DNA of 64,000 nucleotides from Prorocentrum cordatum (GCA_963575745.1 CAUYUJ010016471.1:199404-263403); one strand, 5' to 3'; numbered from the stretch's first letter, positions 10,086-20,980 are shown. The notes: generated from the letters alone by a model not told the origin. Numbers and translations: made by a program.

Positions 10086-10450
10086 GCCAAGGATCTGAGG
10101 ACACTCCAACTCGTGCGCACAGTGGCGTATCGAATCCTTTTCCCTTTCCTCCACTCTGAGAGCGTCTCCCCTACACAAAAATGGATATTTAAACTCGGAA
10201 TTTGAGTTTTCGTTTTTGTTTTGTTTTGAATGGAGCCTCCTCAGAAGGCCCGTTGGCAACCATGCGCGGCCCCCGAAATACTGTCCTCCTCTTCCTCCTC
10301 CGTCATTTCCCTCCCCCTCCCCCTCATCACCATCTTTCCTCCCTCCATGCAGCATCCAAAGGAGGCGGCTTGAGCCACCTCGCTCAGGACCCTCTTGCGC
10401 TGTCCTGGGCTCGTCTTGGGTGAGCTTCTTGGGGCCGCAGACCTGAGAAG
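10086..10450. other. Unassigned
   Basis: No gene seen. 10270-10345 is pyrimidine-rich (CTCCTCTTCCTCC). Confidence 0.35.
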
Positions 10451-10870
10451 CATCATGGACCTCAAATAGATATTTACCTGGGTTTATTATGACCCTGGAA
10501 TATCAAGTGGGTTCATCAACATCATAAAGCTGGGCTTCTTATGTTCTGGGAATATAAATTGGGGTTCATAATGTTTCCCCGGGAACATTCTAAACCTGAT
10601 TGTGTAATGTTATTGGGCCCCCGGCTCCGGAACCCCATGACAACAATGAATTTGGGTTTGTTATGATGGAGTGATCAGGATGAATATTTTCCCCAGCCCC
10701 CCCCCTCACCAAGGTCAGATTCATGATGTTCGAATATTAGCCCCGGTTCATTATTCACAGGACATTGCAAAATAAGCTGTATTATTCTGGAGTGATACTA
10801 ATCGAGCAGGGGGGTCGGATTGGCTTACTTGTCATAATTTTCCCCCCAACCCAGGCGCCTGGGGAGAACA
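10451..10870. repeat. AT-rich region of degenerate ~50-bp repeats
   Basis: Compositionally an island: GGGTTCATAATGTTC, GGGTTTATTATGA, GGAATATAA and GTTCATTATTCAC variants recur every 40-60 bp. No open reading frame of note. The AT content contrasts sharply with the flanks. Confidence 0.55.
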
Positions 10871-11065
10871 GCAACCACCGATTAGAGAGTGCTTCTTTAT
10901 TGCTTGGTGCATGACGGGCGTCATGGCCCCCGCCCCCCTCGGCCCCCCCCTATGACGTAACGCTCCCCCCCCCCAGTGCGCTCCAGGCACTGCCGCACTG
11001 CCACCGTGCGCATCGTGATCTGCATAGGCGTCCGCATAGGAATCCGCATAGGAGTCTGGTCTGCA

Positions 11066-11133
<68 letters not shown>

Positions 11134-11267
11134 GCGCGCGGACGCGGCTGGAATTCCGGGCCGATGACGGCAGTCATTCGGGGGGAGTGGGGGTGGAGGG
11201 GGCCGATGACGTCACGTTTCGCGCCAGCGGCGTTTGCGAATGCCCGGGAATGACCGAGGACGGGCAG
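10871..11267. other. Unassigned with CGT microsatellite
   Basis: ATCCGCATAGGAG-like 12-mers repeat three times at 11025-11058, then a pure CGT/GTC tract runs 11066-11132. TGACGTAA/GACGTCA words at 10952 and 11210 resemble CRE-like palindromes, but nothing ties them to a gene. Confidence 0.45.
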
Positions 11268-12307
11268 CAGCAGCATGTAGGTGGCGATTTGCACCACAGC
11301 GCCTGTGTACACCACTGTGCTTGCGTGCGCCACAGCGCCTGTGTACACCACACCGCCTATGTACACCACAGCAGCCGCGCGCAACGCAGCGCCAGTGTGT
11401 GCCACAGTACCTGCGGGCACCACAGCGCATGTGTACACAGCACCTGTGTACACCACGGCGCCTGTGTGCACCACCGCAACCGTGAGCAACAAAGCACCAC
11501 TGTTTCATATAGAGCTTTAAAAAGGAATCCTTGCGACAGCATGGGTCGCCTCTGGATTTTACAGCAAATACATATTTTCTATCGGACGTGGAACGGAATC
11601 CGCATTGAAAAAGGAACGCCGCTGGAATCTTCGACTCTTTCCGAGTTCGCCCGCATCATCCTAATTCCTCCCATCTGCGTCCAGGAGGCTCCGGCCAAAT
11701 TGGCCGTCCGAGAACCAAGTGGGTTGGTTCAATAGACCATTATGCAGTGCACGCTGAGATGCGCACGCGCGTTGTAGCGCCGACCCGCACGACAGGGGGG
11801 AAGGGTGAGGGAGGAGCAGGAACAGGAGGAGGAGCAGGAGGAAAAGGAGGAGGAGGTGGAGGTGGCGGAGGAGGGGGGAGCGAAAAACGTCGCATTCTAT
11901 TATCAGCACTTTCCTGGCGTGGCGTTTAGCTGTCCGTAGCAGATCCTCACCGACGTGCTCGTTTGACTTGTCCTGTGCACGCAGGCGCTGTGGTGGACAC
12001 CAGCGGTGCGTTGCACGCGGATGTTGTGGTGTGGACAGGCGCCGCGGTGTGCACAGGCGCTGCGGGTCACGCAAGCATTGTGGTGTACACAGGCGTTGTG
12101 TTGCACATGGTTGTTGCGGTGTACACATTCGCTGTGGTGTAAACCGGCGCTGTTGTGTACGCGAGCGCTGTGGTGTGCACAGGCAATGCGTTGCACGCGG
12201 CTGTTGCGGTGTACGCAAACGCTGTGGTGTACACGCGCGGTGTGGTGCACGCGAGCATTGTGGTGTTCACAGGCGCTGTGGGGCAGGTCGCCACCTACAT
12301 GCTGCTC
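11268..12307. repeat. Large imperfect inverted repeat built of ~24-bp GTGCACCACAG units
   Basis: The left arm (11268-11505) starts GCAGCATGTAGGTGGCGA and runs as GTGTACACCACAGCGCCT units. The right arm (about 11985-12307) is its reverse complement, made of GTGTACACAGGCGCTGTGGT units and ending TCGCCACCTACATGCTGC. The 480-bp spacer holds unique sequence and a GGAGGA tract. His/Cys-rich translations of either arm follow from the repeat. Confidence 0.8.
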
Positions 12308-13253
12308 GCGTCGTCGTCGTCGTCATCGTCGCTCGTCGCTCGTCGTTCGTCGCTCGTCGCTCGTCGTCGTCGTCGTGCGCGCGGGCGCGGCTGTGGTGCC
12401 GGAGCCACACGGGGGAGTCATTACGTCATAACCCCTCCTTGCCCCCCCCTCCCCATGACGCCCGTCGTCGCCGAAAATCGAGACATGCTCTTTCTATTCT
12501 GAAATAATGAATGAATGATAATAATGGAGCTGGGGGGGTGATTGACAGATCCGCCACAATATAATGAATTGAGTTTCGCCATCGAATGATATCCGACCGA
12601 AATCCAGTCGACAAGGACTTCAGCCCTGATCTCGTGAGCAGGCCTCTCCTCCGACGGGTCCCCGCAAGGCCTCCGAGGGGCCCCCGAAGACCGCCCGCGC
12701 CGCTCCGAAGCACGCCTCCGAGGGGGACCCGCGCGCGCCGCCGCGCGCAGGTACAGGTTCCCCAGCGAGGCCGCCGACGGCGAGGCCCGCCTCCCCCCCC
12801 CATTGCCTGGGCCCGCCCAGGGCCTCTCCCCCCTCCCGCGCGGGCGGCCCCCGCCGGCGGCCGCGAGGCCCCCGCGGCCTCTCGCAGCCCTGGCCGCCCC
12901 GGGCCCACCCCCGGCGCGGGCGCGGGCGCTCCCCGCGCAGCCCCCCTTCCCTCGCGGCGGCTCGGGCCCGCGTCGGCGCCGGCGCGGGCGTCCCAGGCTT
13001 CGTGCCCGCGGGCGGCGCGGCGAGCTCAAACGGAGAAGGCCGACCCGAGAACTTTGCGCGGATCTCCGGGAGCTCGTGTTCACGCCGGCTTCCCCCTCGC
13101 AGGCCTGCCCCTCGATCTTCTGACCTTTTTTCCGGTTCCTGATTCCCCTCTTCAATCACCTCTCGATCATCGAAGGCCGCTCCATCGATCCTCGTTCCCC
13201 GAAGGCCGATCGACGAGGAGCACCGCAATCCAAAGAGGCTCGGATATCGAGGG
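12308..13253. other. Unassigned GC-rich region
   Basis: Short CGTCGT and GCTCGTCGT tracts at 12310-12375, then a very GC-rich stretch at 12650-13030 open in most frames on both strands. Pro/Arg/Ala-rich composition on both strands gives no reason to prefer one as coding. Confidence 0.4.
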
Positions 13254-13333
13254 TCGAGGAGGAGGAGGAGGAGGAGGAGGAGGAGAAAACGGGACGAGGC
13301 GCGAGGGGGGCACGGCCTTCAAAGGAATACACG

Positions 13334-13390
13334 GGGGGCTTTGAGATGGCAGGCGCGGCGTCTCGAAAGCCCCCCCTGGCTTCCGAGATT
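13334..13390. repeat. 57-bp dispersed repeat, copy 1
   Basis: GATGGCAGGCGCGGCGTCTC followed by GAAAGCCCCCC and GGCTTCCGAGATT; matches 14511-14574 closely, with a longer C run in the second copy. Confidence 0.75.
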
Positions 13391-13426
13391 GTAGTGGTCT
13401 CCAGCCAGTGCCGCCTATCCGGGGCG
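13389..13426. repeat. 38-bp dispersed repeat, copy 2
   Basis: Second copy of the repeat at 8876, here fused directly to the 57-bp repeat, showing that these short modules are shuffled between contexts. Confidence 0.75.
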
Positions 13427-13639
13427 CTCCGGACTCGCGTCAAAATGGACGACGACGAAGACGACGCTCTTCTTTTTTCTCCTGTCTCTTTTCCTTCCTC
13501 CCTCCTTGAAGGCATACCGGATGCTTCTGGGAGCTTCTTTGGGGCTTCATGGGCTCAAGGGGGCCGTCAAACATAGAACAGGGGATGAGAACCTGCACCA
13601 GATGAACCCGGGAGGGGTCCGCGGACCAATTCTGAGTTG

Positions 13640-13872
13640 ATGCGGAGGAGGAGAAGGAAGCGGAGGAGGAGGAGGAGGCGGAGGAAGAGGAGGAGGAGGA
13701 GGAGGAGGAGGAGGAGGGGGAGGAAGAGGCGGAGGATTGGATGTGACACTTCTCTTGGCCGCAAAAGCACGAGGGTGAGGAGAAAGAGGAAGACGAGATG
13801 AAAAGAGGAGGAGGAGGAGGAGGAGGAGAAGGAGGAGGAGGAGGAGGAGGAGGAGGAGGAGGAGGAGGACGA
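13640..13872. repeat. GGA/GAG microsatellite tracts
   Basis: Polypurine tracts at 13640-13735 and 13798-13872 are separated by about 60 bp of unique sequence. Mirror-type polypurine DNA. Confidence 0.85.
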
Positions 13873-13879
13873 GAGCAAG

Positions 13880-14415
13880 GAGGACCAGGCCCTGTTGGGG
13901 GCCTTTTGGGCGCTTCTTCGGGGCCTCTTGGGGCCTCTTGAGGACTTCTTGGAGACTTCTTGAAGCTTCATGGGGGCGTCTTGGGGTCGAAGGCTCGTGT
14001 TGCCCCTCTGGGCCCCCTCTTGAGCCCGTCCTGGGACCCTCTTGGGCCATCCTTGGGGCTTCTTGGGCCGTTGTGGGGCCTTCTTGGGCAGTCTTCGAGC
14101 TCTCTTGGTGGGCCTCTTGGTCCGTCTTGGAGCGATCATGAGTGCCTCTTGGGCCGTCTTCGACGCTGCGAATGCCCAATCTGTGAATATGCTGAACACA
14201 TACGTAATCTCGACGGAATGTGGCCATGCTTCCCTCTTAGGGCCCTCTTGGGAGCCCTCTTGGAAGCTTCTTCGGGCGTCTTGGAAGCTATTTGGGCGGT
14301 ATGGAGGCCAGCTTTGGCGTCTTGGACCGATCGTTTGACGACTCGGGGCCCTCTGGGGCCGTCGTCTTGGGTTCCTATTGCGGTCCTCTTGGCCTGTGTT
14401 GGGGTTCTCCTGAGA
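13880..14415 (+). repeat. CTTGGGCC-type dispersed element
   Basis: GGGCCTCTTGGGGCCTCTTG words to 14155, an AT-richer core at 14165-14222 (AATGCCCAATCTGTGAATAT), then more array to about 14415. The architecture matches 9488-10085, though the terminal modules are not clear. Confidence 0.6.
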
Positions 14416-14965
14416 GCAACAGAGCCCCCCCCCGAAAGTGTAGACCCCTCCCTCCCCTTCTTCCCCAGCAAAGCCACCCCAGCAACCCCCCAGCACAGCT
14501 GAAGCTCATACGGAGGGCTGGACATGGCAGGCGCCGCGGCGTCTCGAAAGCCCCCCCCCCGGCTTCCGAGATTTCCTCCTTGGAAGCCCCCACGCCCATT
14601 TCGAGAAGGCCCCCCGCCCTGCCCTCCGAGAAGCCCTCGCCGCCCTCCTGAGAAGGCCGCGCCCACCCTCCCCCCTCGCGCCACCCCCGCCTTCGTGCGC
14701 GCCGCCAAGAAATCGAGCATCGACCCTCCTCCTCGATCCTCCTTGCCCGAGGTCTCGTCGAGGGTCCTCCTCTGCCGCGGCCGCCACGGCGCGCGAGCCC
14801 GGCGCCCCCCACCCCCCCAGCGCGCGCGCATTTGGGACGGAGGCCCAGGCTTAAGTCGGGCGTGTCCCTCGACAGGAGGAATATCTAAAAGTAGTCAACA
14901 AAAATAGTCTGGGGACGATTTTTCATTTCCCGGCGGAGCCGGGTGAAATTCCGTGCCCGCCGGTG
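14416..14965. other. GC-rich region with copy 2 of the 57-bp repeat
   Basis: 14511-14574 is the second copy of the repeat at 13334. 14575-14660 repeats GAGAAGGCCCCCC-like words. A minus-strand frame starting at 14787 (MAAAAEEDPRRDLGQGG) exists but loses protein character quickly. No supported gene. Confidence 0.4.
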
Positions 14966-16075
14966 ACTGACTGATTGATTGACTGATTGATTGACTGACT
15001 GAACGTCAGGAGGGCACCTTGAACAACACATTTCAAACCGCCCGCGGGCGCGCAACCGCAACTGGGCGACACATTTCGACCCGTCCGCGGGCGCGCAACC
15101 GCAACCGCAACTGGGCGACACATTTCAACCCGCCCGCGGGCGCGCAACCGCAACCGCACCTGGGCGACACATTTCAACCCGCCCGCGGGCGCGCAACCGC
15201 AACTGGGCGATACATTTCAACCCGCCCGCGGGCGCGCAACCGCAACCGCAACTGGGCGACACATTTCGACCCGCCCGCGGGCGCGCAACCGGAACCGCAA
15301 CTGGGCGACACATTTCAACCTGCCCGTGGGCGCGCAACCGCAACCGCACCTGAGCGACACATTTCAACCCGCCCGCGGGCGCGCAAGCGCAACTGGGCGA
15401 CACATTCGCCCGTGGGCGCGCAACCGCAACTGGGCGCCACATTTCGACCCGCCCGCGGGCGCGCAACAGCAACCGCAACTGGGCGCCACATTTCGACCCG
15501 CCCGCGGGCGCGCAACCGCAACTGGACGACACATTTCCCCCCGCGGGCGCGCAACCGCAACCGCAACTACGCGACACATTTCGACCCGCCCGCCGCGCGA
15601 CCACAACCGCAACTGGGCGACACACTTCAACCCGCCCGCGGGCGCGCGCAACCGCAACTGGGCGACACATTTCAACCCGCCCGCGGGCGCGCAACCGCAA
15701 CCGCAACTGGGCGACACATTTCGACCCGCCCGCGGGCGCGCAACCGCAACCGCAACCGACACATTTCGACCCGCCCGCGGGCGCGCACCGCAACCGCAAC
15801 TGGGCGACACATTTCACCCGCCCGCGGGCGCGCAACCGCAACCACGCGACACATTTCGACCCGCCCGCGGGCGCGCAACCGCAACCGCAACTGGGCGACA
15901 CATTTCAACCCGCCCGCGGGCGCGCAACCGCAACCGCGACACATTTCGACCCGCCCGCGGGCGCGCAACCGCAACCGCACCTGGGCGACACATTCCGACC
16001 CGCCCGCGGGTGCGAAACCGCAATTGGGCGACACATTTCAACCCGCCCGCGGGCGCGCAACTGCAACCGCACCGC
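14966..16075. repeat. ~46-bp satellite, about 23 copies, led by a TGACTGAT octamer tract
   Basis: 14966-15003 is TGATTGACTGAT repeats. From about 15022 the unit CCCGCCCGCGGGCGCGCAAC + CGCAA(C) + TGGGCGACACATTTC repeats about 23 times. The CGCAAC hexamer is present one to three times, so the unit varies from 40 to 51 bp. CCCGCGGG is palindromic in nearly every unit. The long plus-strand frame (Arg/Asn/Pro/Ala repeats) is a consequence of the satellite. Confidence 0.9.
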
Positions 16076-16425
16076 TCACCTGCCGTCCTCTTCCAGGGGA
16101 TCTGAGGCGGACGAAGGGTGGGAGGTGGGTGGGAGGGAGGGGGTGGGAGGAGGGAGGCGGGAGGGAGGAGGAAGTAGGGGGGGGGGGGGAGAGGAGACGG
16201 AGGGAGGGTAGAGAGCTCACAATGATCGGGGGCGGACAACTTCTGCCCCCCCCCCCCCCCCCGTCCCACGCAAGTGGATCTCCACAAGGCTCCAGACCCT
16301 GCATTTCTTATCCAAGGCCTCCACGGTCTGCTAGTGGGATGGGTGGGTTAACCGCCCCCGAGGGGTGAGACGAGGCTTTGACAGAAGCGGTCCGTAGCAC
16401 CGCCTAGTTTGAAGTTGGGGGGGCG
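16076..16425. other. G-rich and C-run region
   Basis: GGGAGGAGG tract at 16110-16210 and a C run of about 18 bases at 16246-16262. No gene seen. Confidence 0.4.
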
Positions 16426-16695
16426 ATGCCGCGGGGATCGATTGCGCGTTCACCCGCGCGCAAGCTGCCCGCGGATTTGTTTGCATCGGCGCCGTCTTAT
16501 TCACGCAGCCTGCCGCGTCTTATCCATGATCTGGTGCAGGAGCAGGTGGAGGAGGAGGGGGAGGAGGGCGAGGAGGAGGCAAGGGAGGAGGAGGGGGAGG
16601 AGCAGCAGGACGAGAAGGAAAATGAGGAGGAGGAGCAGCAGGACGAGGAAGAGGAGGAGGAGGAGGAGGAGGAGGAGGAGGAGGAGGAGGACTAG
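16426..16695 (+). CDS. Possible small acidic-tailed protein
   Basis: A plain ATG frame of 89 codons. The first 40 residues (MPRGSIARSPARKLPADLFA then SAPSYSRSLPRLIHDLV) have ordinary protein composition, while the rest is Glu/Gln/Asp from a GAG microsatellite. Acidic C-terminal tails of this kind occur in real proteins, but a GAG tract also yields them by chance, and no domain is visible in the N-terminal part. The frame stops at 16693 just as the GAG tract ends. No splice or trans-splice acceptor could be identified. I think it more likely than not that this is chance. Confidence 0.2.
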   Translation: MPRGSIARSPARKLPADLFASAPSYSRSLPRLIHDLVQEQVEEEGEEGEEEAREEEGEEQQDEKENEEEEQQDEEEEEEEEEEEEEEED

Positions 16696-17154
16696 TGTGG
16701 CCAGGAGGAGGAGGACGACGGGGAGGGGGATGCCAGGGTGGTGCTGCTTGAGAAGGTGCACGAGCAGGTGCTTGTTGCGGAGGACCGAGGAGGATGAGGT
16801 GGTGGACGTCAAGGAGGAAGGGGGTGGATGTCCTCCTCGCGGCCTTTGGGCGTGACCCGCGGTTCTCCGCCGGGACATTGCAGCGGGGGGTCCCCATTCC
16901 ACGCTGCTGCCTCTGATGTACTAAGTGTGACTATACTGGGGCGTTTTATGATTGTTTCTGATTTTTCGTTCAAAATCTCCCTGTGGGGGGGCAGGCCCGA
17001 TTTAGGCCAAGGCCCGCGCCCGCTCGTCCGCCGAGAGGATGCCGCGGCCCCCCCCTGTCGACGAAGGTCGCGATGTGGCTCCCCGGCCTGCGGTCTGGCC
17101 GTAGCAAGAGGTCCAAGCTTCCTAGATGGGGTCGGAGTAGATGGGGTCAGAGGA
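16696..17154. other. Unassigned
   Basis: GAG-derived sequence to about 16830, then unique sequence with no gene recognised. Confidence 0.35.
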
Positions 17155-17290
17155 TCGTGCCGCGTCGCCGATGCATCGCCGATGCGGCTCCATGTGGGGC
17201 CCACTGTTCTCCACGCCGATGTCGCCGATGCAGCGCCGACGTCGCCAGTGCATCGCCGATGTATCGGCGATGCGGCGATATCTTCCGCCC
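17155..17290. repeat. CGCCGATGCATCGCCGATG short repeat
   Basis: TCGCCGATG(C/T) recurs eight to nine times in 130 bp, with the palindrome ATCGCCGAT...ATCGGCGAT at 17253-17272. Single or double copies recur at 44144-44153 and 47488-47524, so the motif is dispersed. Confidence 0.65.
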
Positions 17291-17364
17291 CCATCCACTC
17301 GGGCCCCATCTAAGGAGGCCTCCATGAGGGGCTATTACCTGGAGGGCGGTGCTGTCGGAGACCT

Positions 17365-17814
17365 GTGCCAGCTCTGCTGAGGCGGGTTGCTTCCGTATTT
17401 TTTGGGGTCGGCATCGGGGCAGTCGTCGCAGCTGTTTCTCGGATGAGTGCCCGAGTGGCCGAGAGGCCAGCCCCCCCCCTCCGCCGCACGAGAGGCCGCA
17501 CCCCCCCCCCCGCCGAGGCGCAAGCGCGTCGGGCCGGAGGCCCCGCGCCCGCGTTCGCGCGCTCGCCGCGGCAGGACCTCGAGGGGATGCCGCTGCCCAT
17601 CGCCCACAAAGGGAAACTCGCGGAGGAGCCAGCCGCCGCCGCCGCCGCCGCCCAGGTGCACGGGCAGGATTCCCGACGCGTTCGGGCGCTGTGGGTGCAG
17701 GTCCTCGGCGGTATTCCGGCCCAGGGATGGTCCTTCCAGCGGGCCGAGAGCTTTTCGGTAAACGGCCCAGATCATCCCGAGCGGCCGACGGGGAGCCGGG
17801 CTATGGCCCATTGA
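17365..17814 (+). CDS. Possible exon encoding a single-span membrane segment
   Basis: An open frame of 149 codons whose first 30 residues (LLRRVASVFFGVGIGAVVAA, then VSRMSARVAERP) form a convincing basic-flanked transmembrane helix, followed by an Ala/Pro/Arg-rich stretch, PLPIAHKGKLAEEP and a further ordinary-looking segment to the TGA at 17812. There is no ATG at the beginning; the first in-frame ATG (17443) lies after the helix, so if coding this is an internal or 3' exon, or a start outside the visible frame. The GC-rich middle is open in several frames, which weakens the case. Function unknown. Confidence 0.25.
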   Translation: MPALLRRVASVFFGVGIGAVVAAVSRMSARVAERPAPPLRRTRGRTPPPAEAQARRAGGPAPAFARSPRQDLEGMPLPIAHKGKLAEEPAAAAAAAQVHGQDSRRVRALWVQVLGGIPAQGWSFQRAESFSVNGPDHPERPTGSRAMAH

Positions 17815-18525
17815 CACATCAGGCATTTCACTGGGCCGCCAAGGTTTCGCTTCGCGGCGAGGGAAGAAGCACGATGACCGTGACGAAAATGTCGCGGGGT
17901 CTGGTGGGTGCAGTTTTTGGTCGTGGCCAATGCTGGCCGTCGCAGGTTCGAGAGGATGATCCACGCACAGACGGTAATGAACCAATGTCCTCGCTCTACC
18001 CCCCTCCCGACGGGGGCAGCTCGCGGAGGAGCCGCCCGCGCCGTCGTGGGGGAGCTCGCGGAGGAGCCTCGGAGAGGTGAAGACGGCAGGTTCCCTGGCC
18101 CCCTTTTTTGGGGGGAGGGGGGGGGCCCTCGGTGGGCGCCCTCGTGGCCACGGCTGGCTGCGCCCGGACTTTTCATCGGAACGCGCTCAGGACGGGTCTG
18201 AAGGGTATGTGGCCGCTGGCGTCGTCGCCGCTCCTGGGAGGCTGCCTCCGTCCAACCATCCGGAGGCTCCCTCTCCCGTCTCTCGAGGGTCTTCGGGAGC
18301 TTCTGGGGCCCCTGGGCGCGTCGGGAGGGAGCGAGGGCCGCCACAGTCACCCCCTTCTGCGGGGGGGGCAGGCGGAGGGGGCCAGTGGCGGGGTGTATAT
18401 GTCGGCGGCTCGCAGGAGGAGGCGGGGCACGGGGGGGGCGGCGGGGCGGCTGCCGAGAGCGCAGGGGGCCTCTCAGGGCTCCTCGCAGCTGATCCACCGA
18501 TCCTGAAGTTTGAAGGCTCGAACAG
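17815..18525. other. Unassigned GC-rich region
   Basis: Both strands open, Gly/Pro/Arg/Ser-rich. GAGCTCGCGGAGGAGCC is repeated at 18020 and 18052. No gene supported. Confidence 0.35.
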
Positions 18526-18529
18526 CTGC

Positions 18530-18800
18530 GTGCACGGGTGGAGGACGGCTTGCTTTAAAGGTTGCGCTCTCGTTAGAGATATTGTCGCATCAGTTTGAAG
18601 CGTGATTTTCCCAACGCTTCATGGACGGAGGGCTGTGATTGCCAAATCTCGCTCTCGCTCGAGATCTCTCAATCTATGCCACCAAGCGCGAACTTCCCAG
18701 CCGTTGTACGGAGGGTGGCAGTGTTTCAAAAACGCGTTCTCGCTTCGGCTACGTGCACATTCTTCGTCAATGTTCTACGAGCCGCATGGATGCGGGCGAT
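18530..18800. repeat. Degenerate ~88-bp repeat, three copies
   Basis: Units begin near 18540, 18622 and 18707 with GGACGG / GGACGGAGGG / ACGGAGGGTGG. Each then has a GCTCTCG or GTTCTCGCTTCG motif and ends in a CAACGCTTCAT or CGAGCCGCATGGAT-like segment. Identity is low; some similarity may be chance. Confidence 0.45.
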
Positions 18801-19450
18801 TCCCTTTCAAAACCATTGTCTTATGACACACAACGACGAGGTCGAATGTCTTCGTGAGTATTGACTCGTTCTGAACAGCCGTGAAGGCTCTCACCAACTC
18901 ACAATTTGGCCAATGCCTGTCACTTCCTGTGGCAGGGCTATCGGTGGCATGGGCAAGAAGCGCATCTCTATCCACGGCATTACGGCCTGCACTCCTCGGC
19001 AGCGACCTCAATGGATGCAGGGTGGCGTTGCGAGAGCACCCCCCGCGCGGAACGCATCCGTAGGATCGCGCCTCCACAGGATCGCGCCTCGGCGTCCTGG
19101 CCGTGAGGGCACGGATGTGGGCACGCTCGTCGCTCGCGAAGAGGGCTCTGACCTTGCCGGCCTCTGCAGGGGCGGGCGGGCCGTGATGCCGCCGCCGCGA
19201 AGCAAGCGGGCCCTTGGGAGAACAGCGGGCCCCAGGGCCGTCCGAGAAAATCGCTCGTGGGGAAGGGATGGCCCCAGGGGGGGGGGAATGCCCCCAGGGG
19301 TCCAGGGTCTGTTTTCTCTAGAGGGCCCGTTTCCTGCGTGGGTAAGGTTAGGAGTTCCCAGAGGGTCATACGCCTTCAGAACATGGAAGCTCGCCCCCCC
19401 CCCTCTGGAAGCGTTTGCCCTCCACTCTGGATGTCTTGTCACCAGAGGTT
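18801..19450. other. Unassigned
   Basis: No gene or repeat recognised. A minus-strand Ser/Arg/Pro-rich frame covers much of it, without domain features. Confidence 0.3.
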
Positions 19451-19673
19451 TTACTCGGAAAATACTGGAGGCCTCGCGCGGCGCAATCATGACATTATCT
19501 TGTCCGCACGTCCGCCCCGCCAGATATGGGACGACGTTCGCGCGGCGATTTTTCGACGTAGGTCCGACGTGGATCCGACGTAAAGCCGACGCGAATTGAC
19601 GAGGATCCGACGTGGATCCGACGTAGACCGGGTCTCGAGCTGCCGCGCGGGGCCTCCAGGATCTTCCGCATAA
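19451..19673. mobile_element. MITE-like element with 32-bp terminal inverted repeats
   Basis: 19451-19482 (TTACTCGGAAAATACTGGAG...) and 19642-19673 are inverted copies matching at 27 of 32 positions. The 223-bp interior carries a CCGACGTGGAT repeat (19560-19630). No clear target-site duplication was found. No coding capacity. Confidence 0.5.
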
Positions 19674-20289
19674 GATGTTGACTTTCCAACGTGGAGGTTC
19701 TCGATGCCCTTGTGTTCCCATAGTGCGGCAGGCGGAGATAGCTGGTGGTTCCATCATGAGGTCCGTGGTCCGCTCCCATACACTCTAAACTCTCTAAACA
19801 TTGCCTGACGCTGAGACTGGCCATCGCACCGCGACGTTTCACCCTGGAGGTGGCGGCCGCTTGTGGGGTTGTTTGCCGTGCTGGATTATCCGAGCGAAGG
19901 ACCCATCCATGTGTAGTTGCGAGTATCGCGATGCAGGTGAGATGAAGGAGGGGGTCAGCAAAAGGCCTGCGGCGTGAACGGGAGAAAGAGCACGCATGGG
20001 CGAGCGTGCAGTCTTCTCGGTTTCGCCCGAGCCCTGGGCGCCGCCGTTTCGTGCCCATCTCCTGGCCAGCTCTTCCTCCCCTCCGTTTGTTTCCGTTGTG
20101 CGTTGTGTTCCTGCCGCCTGGCCCGCGACTGCCCGAGCCCTGGGCTCCGCCGTTTTGCACCCATGTCCTACATTCATCTTTCTCCGCTCTTTGTTTTTCC
20201 GCCTTGGCACGGCCCTTGGCAGAGCGCTGCGCGGAGGCCCCGCGACGCGCTCTGGTCGCCCGGAAGGACTCCTGGCGACGCGCGCGGGT
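19674..20289. repeat. Unassigned, containing a ~103-bp-spaced direct repeat
   Basis: CGAGCCCTGGGCGCCGCCGT at 20029 and CGAGCCCTGGGCTCCGCCGT at 20132 head two related segments of about 100 bp that also share TTCCTCC and GTGCCCAT/CACCCATG. The rest is unassigned. Confidence 0.5.
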
Positions 20290-20800
20290 CGTCCGCGGCA
20301 CGAAGCAGGGCCCTGCAGGCCCTCCGAAGCCTTGTTGGGCCCTGGTAGGCCCTACTGAGCCATGCTTAGCCATGCTAAGCCTTGCTAGGCCCTGCCACGC
20401 CCCGATACGCCTTGCGAAGCCGTGATAAGCCTTGGTCAGCCCTGCCAATCCCTCCCAAGTTTTGCAAAGCGTTGCGAAGACCGGCTAGACCTGGTTAAAC
20501 TTGGCTAGGCCACGCTGAGCCTTGCTGGGTCGTGCCACACTTTGCCAATCCCTGCCAAACACTGCTAGGCCCTTCTAAGCTTTGCCAATCCCTGCCAAGC
20601 CCTGCCAGACCCTGCTCAGCAGCCCCGCTGCGCCCTGATAGCCATGCTACGCCCTGCTAAGCTCTTCTCAGCCCTGCCCAACCCTGACAAGCTCTGCTAG
20701 GTCTTGCGGGGACCTGCTCTGCCCTGCTAAGAGCCGCTCAACTCTTCTCACCCCGGCCAAGCCGTGCTAAGCGCTGCCAAGCCCTGCAACGACCTGAGAA
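20290..20800. repeat. Short GCCTTGCTAAGCCCTGCCAA repeat
   Basis: Words of 10-11 bp (GCCTTGCTAG, GCCCTGCCAA, GCTCTGCTAG) follow each other for 500 bp with heavy divergence. Frequent in-frame stops on both strands exclude coding. It grades into CGCTGCCCTTCGTGGCC repeats at 20830-20970. Confidence 0.75.
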
Positions 20801-20980
20801 GCCCTGCTGAGGTCTCAGCCTTGCTGAGCAGTGTCCTCATCGCTGCCCTTCGTGGCCTCGACGCTGCCCTTAGTGGCCCCATTGCTGCTTTGTTCGGCCC
20901 CAAATGTGCCAACCGTGCCCCCCGGCCGCTCGTGCCCTCAGTGGCCCCATTGCTGCCCTTCGTGGCCCCAGCGTAGCTGG

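Noticed and set aside
10940-11215. TGACGTAA/TGACGTCA as CRE-type promoter sites
   Set aside because: No gene nearby, and dinoflagellate promoters are not known to use such sites predictably.
15019-16368. 449-codon plus-strand frame of Arg/Asn/Pro/Ala repeats
   Set aside because: Encoded by the 46-bp satellite with variable unit length; the frame moves relative to the unit, so no repeat protein is conserved.
18077-18600. Gly-rich plus-strand frame
   Set aside because: G-run-driven low complexity with no domain; overlapping frames are equally open.
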